Positions 13,958 through 22,206 of a stretch of DNA of 23,311 nucleotides are shown here, in pieces. Source of the DNA: JBICIG01 sp043101605 (lineage in GTDB: Bacteria > Planctomycetota > Phycisphaerae > Phycisphaerales > UBA1924); the NCBI GenBank assembly GCA_043101605.1, contig JBICIG010000091.1, forward strand, positions 1-23,311, read 5' to 3'. Every line of letters begins with the position of its first letter. Position 1 is the stretch's first letter. Made by a program: the position numbers and the translations under genes. A model generated the notes under the pieces. It made no database searches, was not told where the DNA came from, and saw only the letters and a list, made by a program, of their open reading frames with translations.

Positions 13958-15655
13958 TCAGCCGGGCGAACGCATCACCCGACGCTGCCCGCCGCCGGGC
14001 TGACCCGTCGGCCGACCGCCGCCGGGGTTCATCGACATGCCCGCCGGCATCTGCGGGCGCTCAGGCATCGCCAGGATCACCTCGCCCTGCTCGTTGCGCG
14101 TGTACCCCGCGAGCTCAAGCTGCTCGTCGTTCCATTCCTCGCTGAGCACCTCGCCCGGCTCGGGCCGACGCAGCAGCACCCGCGTCCCCTCGTCGATCCC
14201 CGCCAGGATCTCGGCGAAAGTGTCGCTCCGACGCCCGACCCGCACCGGCACCCGCGCAAACTTGTTCCCCTCGGGCACGCACACGAACCGCACCCCGTCA
14301 GCCGCAAACACCGACTGGATCGGCACCGCCAGCGTCGGCGCCACGCTCTCGAGAACGATCGTCGCGTCCGACCGCATCGAGGGCTTCGCATCCGCCAGAC
14401 CCGGCTGACCCGGATCCAGATTGATCTTCACCGTGTACTCGCGACGATCCCGGTCCATCCAACCGCCGCCCTCGGCCAGCACGCCGATCGACTCGACCGT
14501 CCCCGTGAACTCGCCGTCCACCGCCTCGACCTTCACCCGCGCCGTCTGACCCTTGCGCACCCGGCTCGCCAGGCTCTCGTGCACCCGCACCGACGCGACC
14601 ATCTCCGAGATATCCGGCAGCACGATCAGCAACTCGCCCGGGCGAACCTCCGAACCCACACGGTACGGGCCCTCGCTGTCCCACCGACGGCTGTTGTTGA
14701 TCGTCGTCCCGTACACCACCAGCCCGTCGTTCGGCGCCCGGATCTCCGCCGCCGCAAGTTGCTGCTCCAACTCGGTCACCCGCTCCCGCCGGATGCGCTC
14801 CTGCTCCTCGCGCATCGTGACGGCCGCTTCCTTGCTGCTCAGGTTGATCGAGTTCTGCGCCAGCGTCTGCTCCTGCGACGCCTTGGCCTTGTCCACCTCC
14901 GACTGCTTGGTCTGCTCTTCCTCGGGGTACTGGTAAGTCTCGTAGATCTCGATATCGAGATCCGCGATCACCTTGTTCGCCTCGGCCTGCTTGAGCTCGA
15001 TCTCCAGCCGCTCAAACTCGTCCTGGCTCATGAACCCCTGCGCCAGCAGGCTCTCGCTCTTCTCGTGCTTCCGCGTCAGCCGGTCCAGCTCGCGGTCGGC
15101 CCGCTCCAGCGCGATCCGCAGCTGCTCACGCCGCTTGGCCACCTCGCCGTCCCGCCAACGCTCCAGCGCCAACTCCGCCAGATCCACCCGCAGCTGCGCC
15201 TCGAGCGCCCGCGACGCATTCTCGCTCAACTGGATGCTCTTGGCGTCCCGCGCCTGCTTCGACTCGGTCTCCGCCTGCGTCAGCGCCAGCCGCTCCTGCC
15301 GGAGCTGATTCTCGATCTCATCGGTGTTCAGCCGAACGAGCACGGCGTCCTTCTTCACCTCCGTGCCCTCCGGCACGATCTCCGCGATCGTCGCCCGCGT
15401 GTCCAGCGGGTTCTCCAGCTCCACCTGGTTCTTCGCCTCGAGCTCCCCCGACGCCGTCGCCGTCACATCGAACGCCTGCACCTGCGCCGTCGCCAGCAGC
15501 GTCGAATCCACCGCCGCCCCGGACGAGCTCAGCAGCCCCTCCGAACGCGCCAGCACATACGCCCCCGTCCCGAGCCCCGCGATGACCACCAGCGCCACCG
15601 CCGACTTGACCGCCAGAGAGCCCCGCCGGGACTGCTTGCGTGATGCCTGCGTCAT
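13958..15655 (-). CDS. HlyD/MacA-like membrane fusion (periplasmic adaptor) protein
   Basis: A 565-residue protein with a basic N-terminus and one membrane helix or uncleaved signal (about 14-35). The first half-lipoyl segment (about 88-108) leads into a long coiled coil (about 112-303, rich in Glu, Gln, Arg and Leu). The second half-lipoyl segment is near IRAPNDGLVVYG (305-316), followed by beta-barrel and membrane-proximal domains. The tail (about 541-565) is rich in Gly, Pro and Gln. Such adaptors bridge an inner-membrane ABC or RND transporter to an outer-membrane channel. No transporter is in this window on either side, so partners are elsewhere or not needed. The ATG at 15653-15655 is chosen over the start 55 codons upstream because GGAAGGA precedes it and the membrane anchor follows directly. 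Confidence 0.85.
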   Translation of the reverse strand: MTQASRKQSRRGSLAVKSAVALVVIAGLGTGAYVLARSEGLLSSSGAAVDSTLLATAQVQAFDVTATASGELEAKNQVELENPLDTRATIAEIVPEGTEVKKDAVLVRLNTDEIENQLRQERLALTQAETESKQARDAKSIQLSENASRALEAQLRVDLAELALERWRDGEVAKRREQLRIALERADRELDRLTRKHEKSESLLAQGFMSQDEFERLEIELKQAEANKVIADLDIEIYETYQYPEEEQTKQSEVDKAKASQEQTLAQNSINLSSKEAAVTMREEQERIRRERVTELEQQLAAAEIRAPNDGLVVYGTTINNSRRWDSEGPYRVGSEVRPGELLIVLPDISEMVASVRVHESLASRVRKGQTARVKVEAVDGEFTGTVESIGVLAEGGGWMDRDRREYTVKINLDPGQPGLADAKPSMRSDATIVLESVAPTLAVPIQSVFAADGVRFVCVPEGNKFARVPVRVGRRSDTFAEILAGIDEGTRVLLRRPEPGEVLSEEWNDEQLELAGYTRNEQGEVILAMPERPQMPAGMSMNPGGGRPTGQPGGGQRRVMRSPG

Positions 15656-15740
15656 GAACTCAAATCCTTCCGGAGGTCGGCGCCCGGTGCCCGCAAGCAC
15701 CCCGGCCCGCCGATCAATCAACGATTCGACCCTTGGCTCA

Positions 15741-15768
15741 ATGCCGTTCTCACGATGCCGTTCGCACG
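15741..15768. repeat. Two 14-bp tandem direct repeats in the adaptor/nucleosidase divergent gap
   Basis: ATGCCGTTCTCACG (15741-15754) is followed at once by ATGCCGTTCGCACG (15755-15768), 13 of 14 identical, with a partial third copy beginning ATGC at 15769. The pair lies 86 bases upstream of the adaptor ATG on the minus strand. Direct repeats of this size in a divergent promoter region suggest a regulator binding site, but no known site is recognised. Confidence 0.4.
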
Positions 15769-15847
15769 ATGCTAGGTGCGCCGTCGCGAACCCCCACACG
15801 CCCCTGCGGGTCCTCCCCACCGGAGATACCGTTGAACGCCCCGCCGG

Positions 15848-15866
15848 TTCGCTCGGACCGAGCGAA
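15848..15866. promoter_or_regulatory. Perfect 9+1+9 palindrome upstream of the nucleosidase gene
   Basis: TTCGCTCGG (15848-15856), one base, then CCGAGCGAA (15858-15866) form a perfect palindrome ending 33 bases before the ATG at 15900. Its near-zero spacer suits a dimeric repressor operator better than an RNA terminator loop. Confidence 0.45.
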
Positions 15867-15899
15867 TCTCGTCACGGGGCGCGCGCGAGGACTCCTCTC

Positions 15900-16655
15900 A
15901 TGTTCGAACCCCGCGACCGGCCCGATGCTTCCTCCGAACCCCGATTTTCACCCGTCCTGATCGTCGCCGCCGCCCCGCGCGAGTGCGACGCCATCGCCCG
16001 AGGCTTCGACGCCCCGCCCCCGGACCGCCCCTGGTCCCCCCGACAACTCGCCCCGGGCTGGACACTCGTCCGCTCGGGCGTGGGCAAGGCCGACGCCGCC
16101 GGCGCCGCCGCCGCCTTCTCGGACCCCGAACCTCACTCGGCCCCGCACACCCAACCTCCGTCCGCCATCCTCAGCCTCGGCATCGCCGGCTCCCTCGAAC
16201 CGGGCCTCCCCCTCGGCTCCATCGTCGCCGCCGATCGCTCCGCCTTCGCCGACGAAGGAATCGAAACCCCCGGAGGCTTCCGCTCTCTCGCCGACATGGG
16301 CTTCGCTCCCGACCCCGCGATCGGGGGAGGCATCCCCGGCGATCCCGCGCTGCTCGACCACCTGGCCCTCGGCGTCCCCGATCTCCACCGGGGCACGATC
16401 GCCACCGTCAGCACCTGCTCGGGCACCGACGCCGCCGCCGCCGCCGTCCGCGCCCGCACCGGCGCCCGCGCCGAGGCGATGGAAGGCGCCGCCGTGGCCC
16501 TCGTCGCCTGGCGCCGCGGGCTCCGGTTCGCCGAACTCCGCGTCATCAGCAACACCACCGGCGACCGCGAGCGTCAGCAGTGGGACCTCGAGGGCTCCCT
16601 CGCCGTCCTCGAGCGCCTCGCCCGCCGATGGGCCGAGAACCTCCCCCGCGGGTGA
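15900..16655 (+). CDS. mqnB: Futalosine hydrolase-like nucleosidase (PNP/UDP phosphorylase family)
   Basis: A 251-residue cytoplasmic protein of the nucleoside phosphorylase/nucleosidase fold. It shows ILSLGIAGSLEP (90-101), the nucleoside-binding AEAMEGAAVAL segment (191-201, with Met194 and Glu195) and VISNTTGDRERQQWDL (215-230). The last segment resembles MqnB, which removes the base from futalosine in the alternative menaquinone pathway. The competing call is 5'-methylthioadenosine/S-adenosylhomocysteine nucleosidase, a close relative. Residues 70-90 form a poorly conserved Pro/Ser/His insert. GAGG at 15887-15890 supports the ATG at 15900. A palindrome just upstream may control it. No other menaquinone gene is in view. 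Confidence 0.65.
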   Translation: MFEPRDRPDASSEPRFSPVLIVAAAPRECDAIARGFDAPPPDRPWSPRQLAPGWTLVRSGVGKADAAGAAAAFSDPEPHSAPHTQPPSAILSLGIAGSLEPGLPLGSIVAADRSAFADEGIETPGGFRSLADMGFAPDPAIGGGIPGDPALLDHLALGVPDLHRGTIATVSTCSGTDAAAAAVRARTGARAEAMEGAAVALVAWRRGLRFAELRVISNTTGDRERQQWDLEGSLAVLERLARRWAENLPRG

Positions 16656-16770
16656 TCCCCCCCGTCCGAGAAACCCGCCGCGACGGTTTGCGCCGGTCGC
16701 ACCGGTCGCCCGAGCCGGGGTGGATGGGCTCCGGGGTACAGCCGCCCCCGCGTCGGGCCGATCACCTGAC

Positions 16771-16800
16771 CCGGGCGCGGTGCCGGATCGCACCGCCCGG
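16771..16800 (+). promoter_or_regulatory. Strong leader hairpin just before the pilM ribosome binding site
   Basis: GCGGTGC (16777-16783) pairs perfectly with GCACCGC (16790-16796) around CGGATC. CCGG at 16771-16774 and 16797-16800 extends the stem across a 2-base bulge. It ends 8 bases before CGGGAG (16808-16813), so it sits in the leader of the pilus operon. Confidence 0.4.
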
Positions 16801-16822
16801 AGCCTCTCGGGAGAACCGATCG

Positions 16823-18040
16823 ATGGTGCGGAGCCTGCTAAAGAAGAGCGGGGGGCGGAACCTGCTGGGAACGGGCCTGAGCCCCATCGCCGCCGAGTTC
16901 GGCACCACCGAACTGCGCATCCTCCAGGTCACGGGCCACGCGCCCCGATCCCTGGTCGCCGCCGCCAGCGTTCCCACACCCGAAGCCCTCCTCCACGATC
17001 CCTCCCGGCGCCTCGCGTGGCAGCTCGACCAGCTCCCCCGCACCATCAAGCGCTGCGGGTTCAAAGGTCGCCGAGGCGTCTGCGTCATGCCCGCCAGCCG
17101 CACCTTCTGCAAGCACCTCCAGTTCGCACGCTCCGAGGGCGTCACCACCCAGGCCCTCGTCGAAGCCGCCCTCCCCGCCGAACTCGGATGCACCCCCAAC
17201 GCCCTCGTCGTCCGCGCCCTCGAAGTCGAGGGCGTCGAGCGCGGCGGGCGCCAGGAAGTCATCTGCCTCGCCACCCCGCGCGAACTCGTCAGCAAGTGCA
17301 TGACCGCGCTCAACCAGGCACGCATCACCCCCGTCGGCATGCTCCCCGAGTTCCAGGCACTCCTCGGCGCCTGCGGCGGGGTCCCCTCCGACGACGCCGG
17401 CGAGCAAGGCGCCACCGTCTACCTCGACCTCGGCTACTCCGCCACCCGCGTCGCCATCACCCACCAGGGCAAGCTCGTCTTCGCACGCACCATCGAACTC
17501 GGCGGCCGACACCTCGACGAAGCCGTCATGAACCAGCTCCGCTGCACCCCCGCCGAGGCCCGCGCCGAACGCCTCAAGGTCGACGCCATCGACCCCCAGA
17601 AGCAGCCCCAGCCCGCCGCCGCCGCCGCCCCCGAGCCCGACGGGCTCGCCGCCCTCAACGCCGCGATGCGACAGGCCGGACGCCAGTCCGAAACCAAAGC
17701 CGCCGAGCCCCGCGCCGCCGCCCGGCCCGTCGGCCCGCGCATCAACCTCAAGGAGCCCATGGAGATGCTCACCGACGAGATCTCCATGTGCTTCCGCTAC
17801 CACGACTCGGTCTTCCCCGGACGCAAGGTCTCCCAGGGCGTCATCGTCGGCGGCGAGGCCACCCACCGCGCCGTCTGCGAGCACCTCGCCAAGACCCTCC
17901 GTATCTCCGCACGCACCGCCGACCCCATGGCCAGCATCGCACGCACCGGACGCGAGCCCGCCGACGGCGTCGACCTCTCAAAGCCCATGCCCGGCTGGGC
18001 CATGGTCCTCGGCGCCTGCCTGAGCCAGACCGACCTGTGA
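16823..18040 (+). CDS. pilM: PilM-like actin-fold pilus assembly protein
   Basis: A 405-residue cytoplasmic protein with the PilM/FtsA-like ATPase fold. The first strand is IAAEFGTTELRILQV (22-36), the phosphate-binding segment VYLDLGYSATRVAI is at 199-212, and the adenosine segment IVGGEAT is at 341-347. PilM binds the cytoplasmic tail of PilN and connects the PilNO(P) platform with the motor. An Ala/Pro-rich insert (about 255-308) separates the subdomains and is longer than in well-known PilM proteins. It opens a five-gene run, all + strand. CGGGAG at 16808-16813 supports the ATG at 16823, although the frame is open much further upstream. The call rests on both motifs and neighbours. Confidence 0.82.
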   Translation: MVRSLLKKSGGRNLLGTGLSPIAAEFGTTELRILQVTGHAPRSLVAAASVPTPEALLHDPSRRLAWQLDQLPRTIKRCGFKGRRGVCVMPASRTFCKHLQFARSEGVTTQALVEAALPAELGCTPNALVVRALEVEGVERGGRQEVICLATPRELVSKCMTALNQARITPVGMLPEFQALLGACGGVPSDDAGEQGATVYLDLGYSATRVAITHQGKLVFARTIELGGRHLDEAVMNQLRCTPAEARAERLKVDAIDPQKQPQPAAAAAPEPDGLAALNAAMRQAGRQSETKAAEPRAAARPVGPRINLKEPMEMLTDEISMCFRYHDSVFPGRKVSQGVIVGGEATHRAVCEHLAKTLRISARTADPMASIARTGREPADGVDLSKPMPGWAMVLGACLSQTDL

Positions 18041-18071
18041 ACCAGCGCGCCACCCGGCGCGGGAGCCCGCG

Positions 18072-18869
18072 ATGAACCTCCAGCCCAAAAGGCCCGACTC
18101 GGCTCAGACCTTCCTCCCCGAGGACTATGTCCGCGCACGCGCCGAGCACCGCGCCAACTTCCTCACCGTCCTCATGTACGCCGTCGTCATGTTCTGCATC
18201 GTCTCGGCGTTCCTCATCACCAACCGACGCTGGGAGTCCATCCGCCAGCGCGACCAGACCGTCTCCGAGGCCTACGCCCAGCAGGCCCTCGCCATGGCCG
18301 AACTCGACCGACTCAACACCCACCGACTCTCGCTCATCGAGAAGGCCACCGTCACCAACGCCCTCGTCGACCGCGTCGGACGCTCCGTCCTCATCGGCGA
18401 CCTCGAAAGCCGCCGACCCGCGGGCGTCTCCTTCTCCCAGATCGAACTCGAGGGCAAGCGCGTCAAGCAGGCCGAGGACCCCAAAAAGGCCGGGCAGGTC
18501 AAGTCCCTCTCCCGCGGCACCCAGGTCAACAAGTCCAACGCCGAGAAGAAGGACGACCGCGCCGAGATCGCCGCCCCCGAGTTCGAGTTCACCCTCACCC
18601 TCGAAGGCCTCAGCCCCACCAACCGCGGCATCACCGACTTCATGAGCGCCCTCCAGGAATCCCCCCTGCTCGAGAATGTCGAACTCGAGTTCATCCAGGA
18701 AACCGCCATCGACGGCCGCGACCTCCGCAAGTTCAAGATCCTCGCCGGGCTCCGCAAGGACGCCGACGCCCGCGAACTCGGCCTCGCCGTCGAGGTCGAC
18801 CCCCTCCTCGACGAAACCGACCTCTCCGAGTTCGTCGGCGTGGACCCCCAAGAGCAGGAAGGAAACTGA
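18072..18869 (+). CDS. pilN: PilN-like inner-membrane pilus assembly protein
   Basis: A 265-residue bitopic membrane protein. A short cytoplasmic N-terminus (NLQPKRPDSAQTFLPEDYV), of the kind that contacts PilM, is followed by one membrane helix (about 30-50). A coiled-coil segment (about 52-100) and a periplasmic beta-rich domain (FEFTLTLEGLSP, about 171-182, onward) follow. A charged Lys/Glu/Asp-rich insert at about 129-168 is unlike classic PilN and probably a flexible loop. Its distance from pilM (31 bases, with GGGAG six bases before the ATG) and from pilO (4 bases) shows an operon. Sequence similarity to PilN is weak; the call leans on topology and order. Confidence 0.72.
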   Translation: MNLQPKRPDSAQTFLPEDYVRARAEHRANFLTVLMYAVVMFCIVSAFLITNRRWESIRQRDQTVSEAYAQQALAMAELDRLNTHRLSLIEKATVTNALVDRVGRSVLIGDLESRRPAGVSFSQIELEGKRVKQAEDPKKAGQVKSLSRGTQVNKSNAEKKDDRAEIAAPEFEFTLTLEGLSPTNRGITDFMSALQESPLLENVELEFIQETAIDGRDLRKFKILAGLRKDADARELGLAVEVDPLLDETDLSEFVGVDPQEQEGN

Positions 18870-18873
18870 AGCC

Positions 18874-19410
18874 ATGCGATTCGGACTCCGAGAGCTCGTG
18901 CTCGTGGCCGTGCTGATCGCCGTGCCCGTCGCCAGCTTCTTCCTCGTGTTCAAGCCTCAGAACGAGGCCATCGAGGCCAAAGCCGCCGAGATCGAGCACA
19001 AGGAACAGATGCTCGAACAACTCACCCGCGAGAGCCAGCGGAGCGTCGACCTCGAAACCGAGAACGCCAGGCTCGCCGACAAGATCGCCGAGTTCGAGAG
19101 CCGGCTCCCAAACAACAAGGGCGTCGACCTCATCGTCGGCCAGGTCTCCGAACTCGCCATGCGCTCCGGCATGGGCGCCCCCGCCATGAAGAACGCCAAG
19201 CCCATCAAGGCCGCTCTCTACTGGGAGCAGCCACTCGAACTCAAGGTCTCGGGCACCCCCGAGGGCGCGTACCGCTTCATGCAGGCCATCGAACGCCTGC
19301 CACGGATCACACGCGTCCCCGATCTCAAGATGACCTGGGACAAGGACCGCATGGTCGAGATGGAGTTCACGCTGAGCATCTATTTCCAGGATGAGGGAGG
19401 AGCCCCGTGA
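18874..19410 (+). CDS. pilO: PilO-like inner-membrane pilus assembly protein
   Basis: A 178-residue bitopic protein with a membrane helix at about 8-27, a coiled coil (about 30-77, QNEAIEAKAAEIEHKEQML and following) and a ferredoxin-like periplasmic domain (LELKVSGTPEGAYRFMQAIE near 122-142). This is the standard PilO (and GspM-like) layout; PilO pairs with PilN through the coiled coil to form the inner-membrane platform. Its ribosome binding site (AGGAAGGAA) overlaps the end of pilN, and its stop overlaps the next start by four bases, which suggests translational coupling. Confidence 0.8.
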   Translation: MRFGLRELVLVAVLIAVPVASFFLVFKPQNEAIEAKAAEIEHKEQMLEQLTRESQRSVDLETENARLADKIAEFESRLPNNKGVDLIVGQVSELAMRSGMGAPAMKNAKPIKAALYWEQPLELKVSGTPEGAYRFMQAIERLPRITRVPDLKMTWDKDRMVEMEFTLSIYFQDEGGAP

Positions 19411-20063
19411 GCCAGAGTGAACTGATGACCCAGCCCAACGCCGAGGGCGAGCCCCGCGCCGTCCATTCCATCCTCAGCGACACCTCCCCCGAAGCCATCG
19501 CCGCGCCACCACGCCCCAGGGTCTCGGTCCAGAATGTCATGATCGTCGCGCTCGTCGCCCTCAGCGCCGGCTCCATCTACACCATGCGCAAGTTCGGCAT
19601 GGGCGCCGGCATGGAGTTCGACCAGGCCCCCATCGCGCTCGCCTCGGCCGAGCTCGATCCCAAGGCCGTCGCCGCCTTCGACCGCGTCCTCACCGAACTC
19701 GAACGCTCCAACCGACCCGTCCAGATCCCACGCGAAGCCCTCGGCAAGGCCCTCTTCGTCGAGCCCATCGAGCCCGAGACCGCCAAGAACGACAACGCCA
19801 GGAACGACGCGCAACTCAAGGCCGAACGCGAGGAGCAGCAACGCCGCGAAGCACGCCGACGCGAGATCGAATCCGCCCTCAAGGGCCTCGCCGTCCAGAG
19901 CGTCATGGGCGGACGCCGCCCCATCGCCACCATCAACGGCCAGATCGTCAGGGAGGGCGACACCCTCTACGACCTCTTCACCGTCGACTCCATCAGCCAC
20001 GGCAAGGTTGTCCTCGTCGTCGACGACAGCATGTTCACCCTCCGCGTCGGCGAAGACGAATAA
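19407..20063 (+). CDS. Membrane-anchored pilus-operon protein in the PilP position
   Basis: A 218-residue protein starting at GTG (19407), overlapping pilO by four bases and preceded by a strong GGGAGGAG. Topology: about 40 cytoplasmic residues, one membrane helix (about 41-60), a spacer, a charged coiled segment (KAEREEQQRREARRREIE, about 138-155) and a small C-terminal beta domain (SVMGGRRPIATINGQIVREG and following). The last domain recalls the periplasmic PilP/GspB-C type domains, where 'REGD' and a repeated strand set a hairpin. Classic PilP is a lipoprotein of about 175 residues; this protein instead has a transmembrane anchor. I infer it does the PilP job of linking the PilNO platform to the secretin, but I cannot assign the family firmly. 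Confidence 0.6.
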   Translation: MSQSELMTQPNAEGEPRAVHSILSDTSPEAIAAPPRPRVSVQNVMIVALVALSAGSIYTMRKFGMGAGMEFDQAPIALASAELDPKAVAAFDRVLTELERSNRPVQIPREALGKALFVEPIEPETAKNDNARNDAQLKAEREEQQRREARRREIESALKGLAVQSVMGGRRPIATINGQIVREGDTLYDLFTVDSISHGKVVLVVDDSMFTLRVGEDE

Positions 20064-20134
20064 ACCGCCTCCGCGCCGCCCGCCCCCGCGGGCACAACAC
20101 CAAGATCAGCCACGCCCCGAGCGGAAGGTCCACG

Positions 20135-22126
20135 ATGGGCAAGTTCAACATCGACGACATCCTCACCCAGCTCGGCGCCGACGAGAACGCACCCCGCGCC
20201 CTCCCGCGCCCACGCGGCGACGACAAGCCCGCCGAGCCACACCGCATCGACCAGTCCGAGGGCGCCTTCAGCCCCCTCCCCTCCATGCCCGCCAACCAGA
20301 AACGCCCGGGCGCCGACAAGTCCGACCCCGCCGTCAAGAACGCCCCCGTCCCCGTCCCCCACGCCTCGGTCGGGCCCTCGGTCAGCGAGGTCATCCGTGC
20401 CGAGTACGCCGAGGACGAGGAAACCGGCGAGCTCGACGACCTCCTCATCAACGAGGGCGGCGTCTCCCGCGAGCAGCTCACCGCCGCCAAGGCCATCGTC
20501 AAGCAGAGCCCCGGGCAGCGACTCGTCGATGTCCTCATCGACCAGGGCGCCGACGAAACCGCCATCCAGCGCGCCGTCGCCGCACGCTCCAATGTCCCCT
20601 TCGAACGCATCGATCTCGACAAGGGGCTCGAAGGCGGGTTCGACGGCAGGCTCCTCCAACGCCTCGGCGCCGACTTCTGCAAGCGCCACATGGTCGTACC
20701 ACTCCGCACCGAGGGCAGCCGCGTCGTCGTCGGCGCCACCCGACCCGACGATGTCTTCCTCCTCGACGAGATCCGCCGACGCCTCGGCGTCCCCAGCACC
20801 AAGCTCGTACTCGTCACCGCCTTCGATGTCCGCGGCGCCCTCGAAGTCCTCGGCGAGGACGACGCCGACGATGTCAGCCTCACCGACATCCTCGCCGATG
20901 TCGAAGAAGGCGATGTCGAGATCCAGCAGTCCTCCGACGAAGCCGTCGACCTCGAACAGAAGGCCGGCGAAAGCCCCGTCATCCGCTATGTCAACTACAT
21001 CATCCAGACCGCCATCAAGGAAGGCGCCAGCGACATCCACATCGAGCCCTCCGAGAAGAAGCTCAAGGTCCGCTTCCGCATCGACGGCGTCCTCTTCGAG
21101 ATGATGAACCCGCCCGCTTCCATGGCCGCCGCCATCACCAGCCTCCTCAAGATCATGGCCAACCTCGACATCTCCGAGCGACGCGTCCCGCAGGACGGCC
21201 GCATCCGATGCACCGTCCAGGGACGCAAGCTCGACCTCCGCATGTCCACACTCCCCGTCACCGGCGGCGAGAAGACGGTCATGCGTATCCTCGACACACG
21301 CTCGATCAATGTCGCCCTCGAAGACCTCGGCTTCAGCCCCGAAACACTCGAGGTCTGGAAGGAACAGGTCAAGGCGCCCCACGGCATCGTCCTCGTCACC
21401 GGCCCCACCGGCTCGGGTAAGACCACCACCCTCTACTCATCACTCCGCCAACTCGACAAGAACAAGATGAACATCTCGACCGTCGAGGACCCGGTCGAAT
21501 ACCACCTCGACGGCATCGTCCAGACACAGACCCACGAGAAGATCGGGATGACCTTCGCCAAGGCACTCCGATCACTCCTCCGCCAGGACCCCGATGTCAT
21601 CATGGTCGGCGAAATCCGCGACCACGAAACCGCGCACATCGCCGTCCAGGCCGCACTCACCGGGCACCTCGTCCTCTCCACACTCCACACCAACGACGCC
21701 CCCAGCTCCGTCACACGACTCGTCAACATCGGACTCGAACCCTTCCTCGTCGGCGCCGCCGTCAACGCCGTCCTCGCCCAGCGACTCGTCCGAAAGCTCT
21801 GCGCCAACTGCAAGGCCGAAACCACCCCCAGCCCCGAAATGGCCGAGTTCCTCGCCATGCAGGGGCTCAACGCCTCCAAGGCCTGGGACTCCGTCGGCTG
21901 CGACAAGTGCCGCAACACCGGCTACGCCGGCCGCGTCGGCATCTACGAACTCCTCGTCGTCGACGACGCCCTCCGCGATGTCATCGCGCGAAACCCCAAT
22001 GTCGCCGAGTTCCGACGCATGTGCCTCGAACGCGGCATGACCAGCCTCCAGGCCGACGGCATGCTCAAGGTTGGCCAGGGCCTCACCAGCGTCAAGGAAG
22101 TCCTCCGCGTCACCCGCGAGCACTGA
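20135..22126 (+). CDS. Type IV pilus / type II secretion assembly ATPase (GspE/PilB family)
   Basis: A 663-residue cytoplasmic hexameric ATPase that powers pilin assembly. Motifs: Walker A GPTGSGKT (423-430), Asp box around EDPVEY (451-456), Walker B DPDVIMVGEIRD (485-496), His box GHLVLSTLHTND (510-521) and a zinc-binding tetracysteine (Cys556, Cys559, Cys589, Cys592). The N-terminal T2SSE_N/MshEN-like region spans about 96-245. Residues 1-95 are a low-complexity Pro/Asp/Lys extension that is longer than usual. The two MshEN c-di-GMP motifs are degenerate: ELD replaces RLG in the first, and the second keeps only RL and the Gly. GGAAGG before the ATG supports the start. Either PilB or GspE is possible; the pilMNO neighbours favour a pilus. 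Confidence 0.92.
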   Translation: MGKFNIDDILTQLGADENAPRALPRPRGDDKPAEPHRIDQSEGAFSPLPSMPANQKRPGADKSDPAVKNAPVPVPHASVGPSVSEVIRAEYAEDEETGELDDLLINEGGVSREQLTAAKAIVKQSPGQRLVDVLIDQGADETAIQRAVAARSNVPFERIDLDKGLEGGFDGRLLQRLGADFCKRHMVVPLRTEGSRVVVGATRPDDVFLLDEIRRRLGVPSTKLVLVTAFDVRGALEVLGEDDADDVSLTDILADVEEGDVEIQQSSDEAVDLEQKAGESPVIRYVNYIIQTAIKEGASDIHIEPSEKKLKVRFRIDGVLFEMMNPPASMAAAITSLLKIMANLDISERRVPQDGRIRCTVQGRKLDLRMSTLPVTGGEKTVMRILDTRSINVALEDLGFSPETLEVWKEQVKAPHGIVLVTGPTGSGKTTTLYSSLRQLDKNKMNISTVEDPVEYHLDGIVQTQTHEKIGMTFAKALRSLLRQDPDVIMVGEIRDHETAHIAVQAALTGHLVLSTLHTNDAPSSVTRLVNIGLEPFLVGAAVNAVLAQRLVRKLCANCKAETTPSPEMAEFLAMQGLNASKAWDSVGCDKCRNTGYAGRVGIYELLVVDDALRDVIARNPNVAEFRRMCLERGMTSLQADGMLKVGQGLTSVKEVLRVTREH

Positions 22127-22206
22127 CCCCCACGCAACCCCCTTCCCCTCCCCAACCCCGTGGCACGCGCGTCCCGCCCGTGGCTACCGCCCATCCTCCC
22201 TGCACA

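Noticed and set aside
10413..14003. An open + strand frame of 1196 codons, rich in Arg, Pro and His
   Set aside because: It crosses several real genes and their gaps in another frame. Its composition is the shifted reading of NNC-rich codons, and it has no recognisable domain.
16656..16822. Possible c-di-GMP riboswitch before pilM
   Set aside because: The leader has a hairpin, but I could not find the conserved core of the known GEMM classes.
20078..20093. GCCCGC-CCCC-GCGGGC hairpin between the PilP-position gene and the ATPase gene
   Set aside because: A short all-G/C stem with no T-run inside an evident operon, in DNA where such pairs arise easily by chance.
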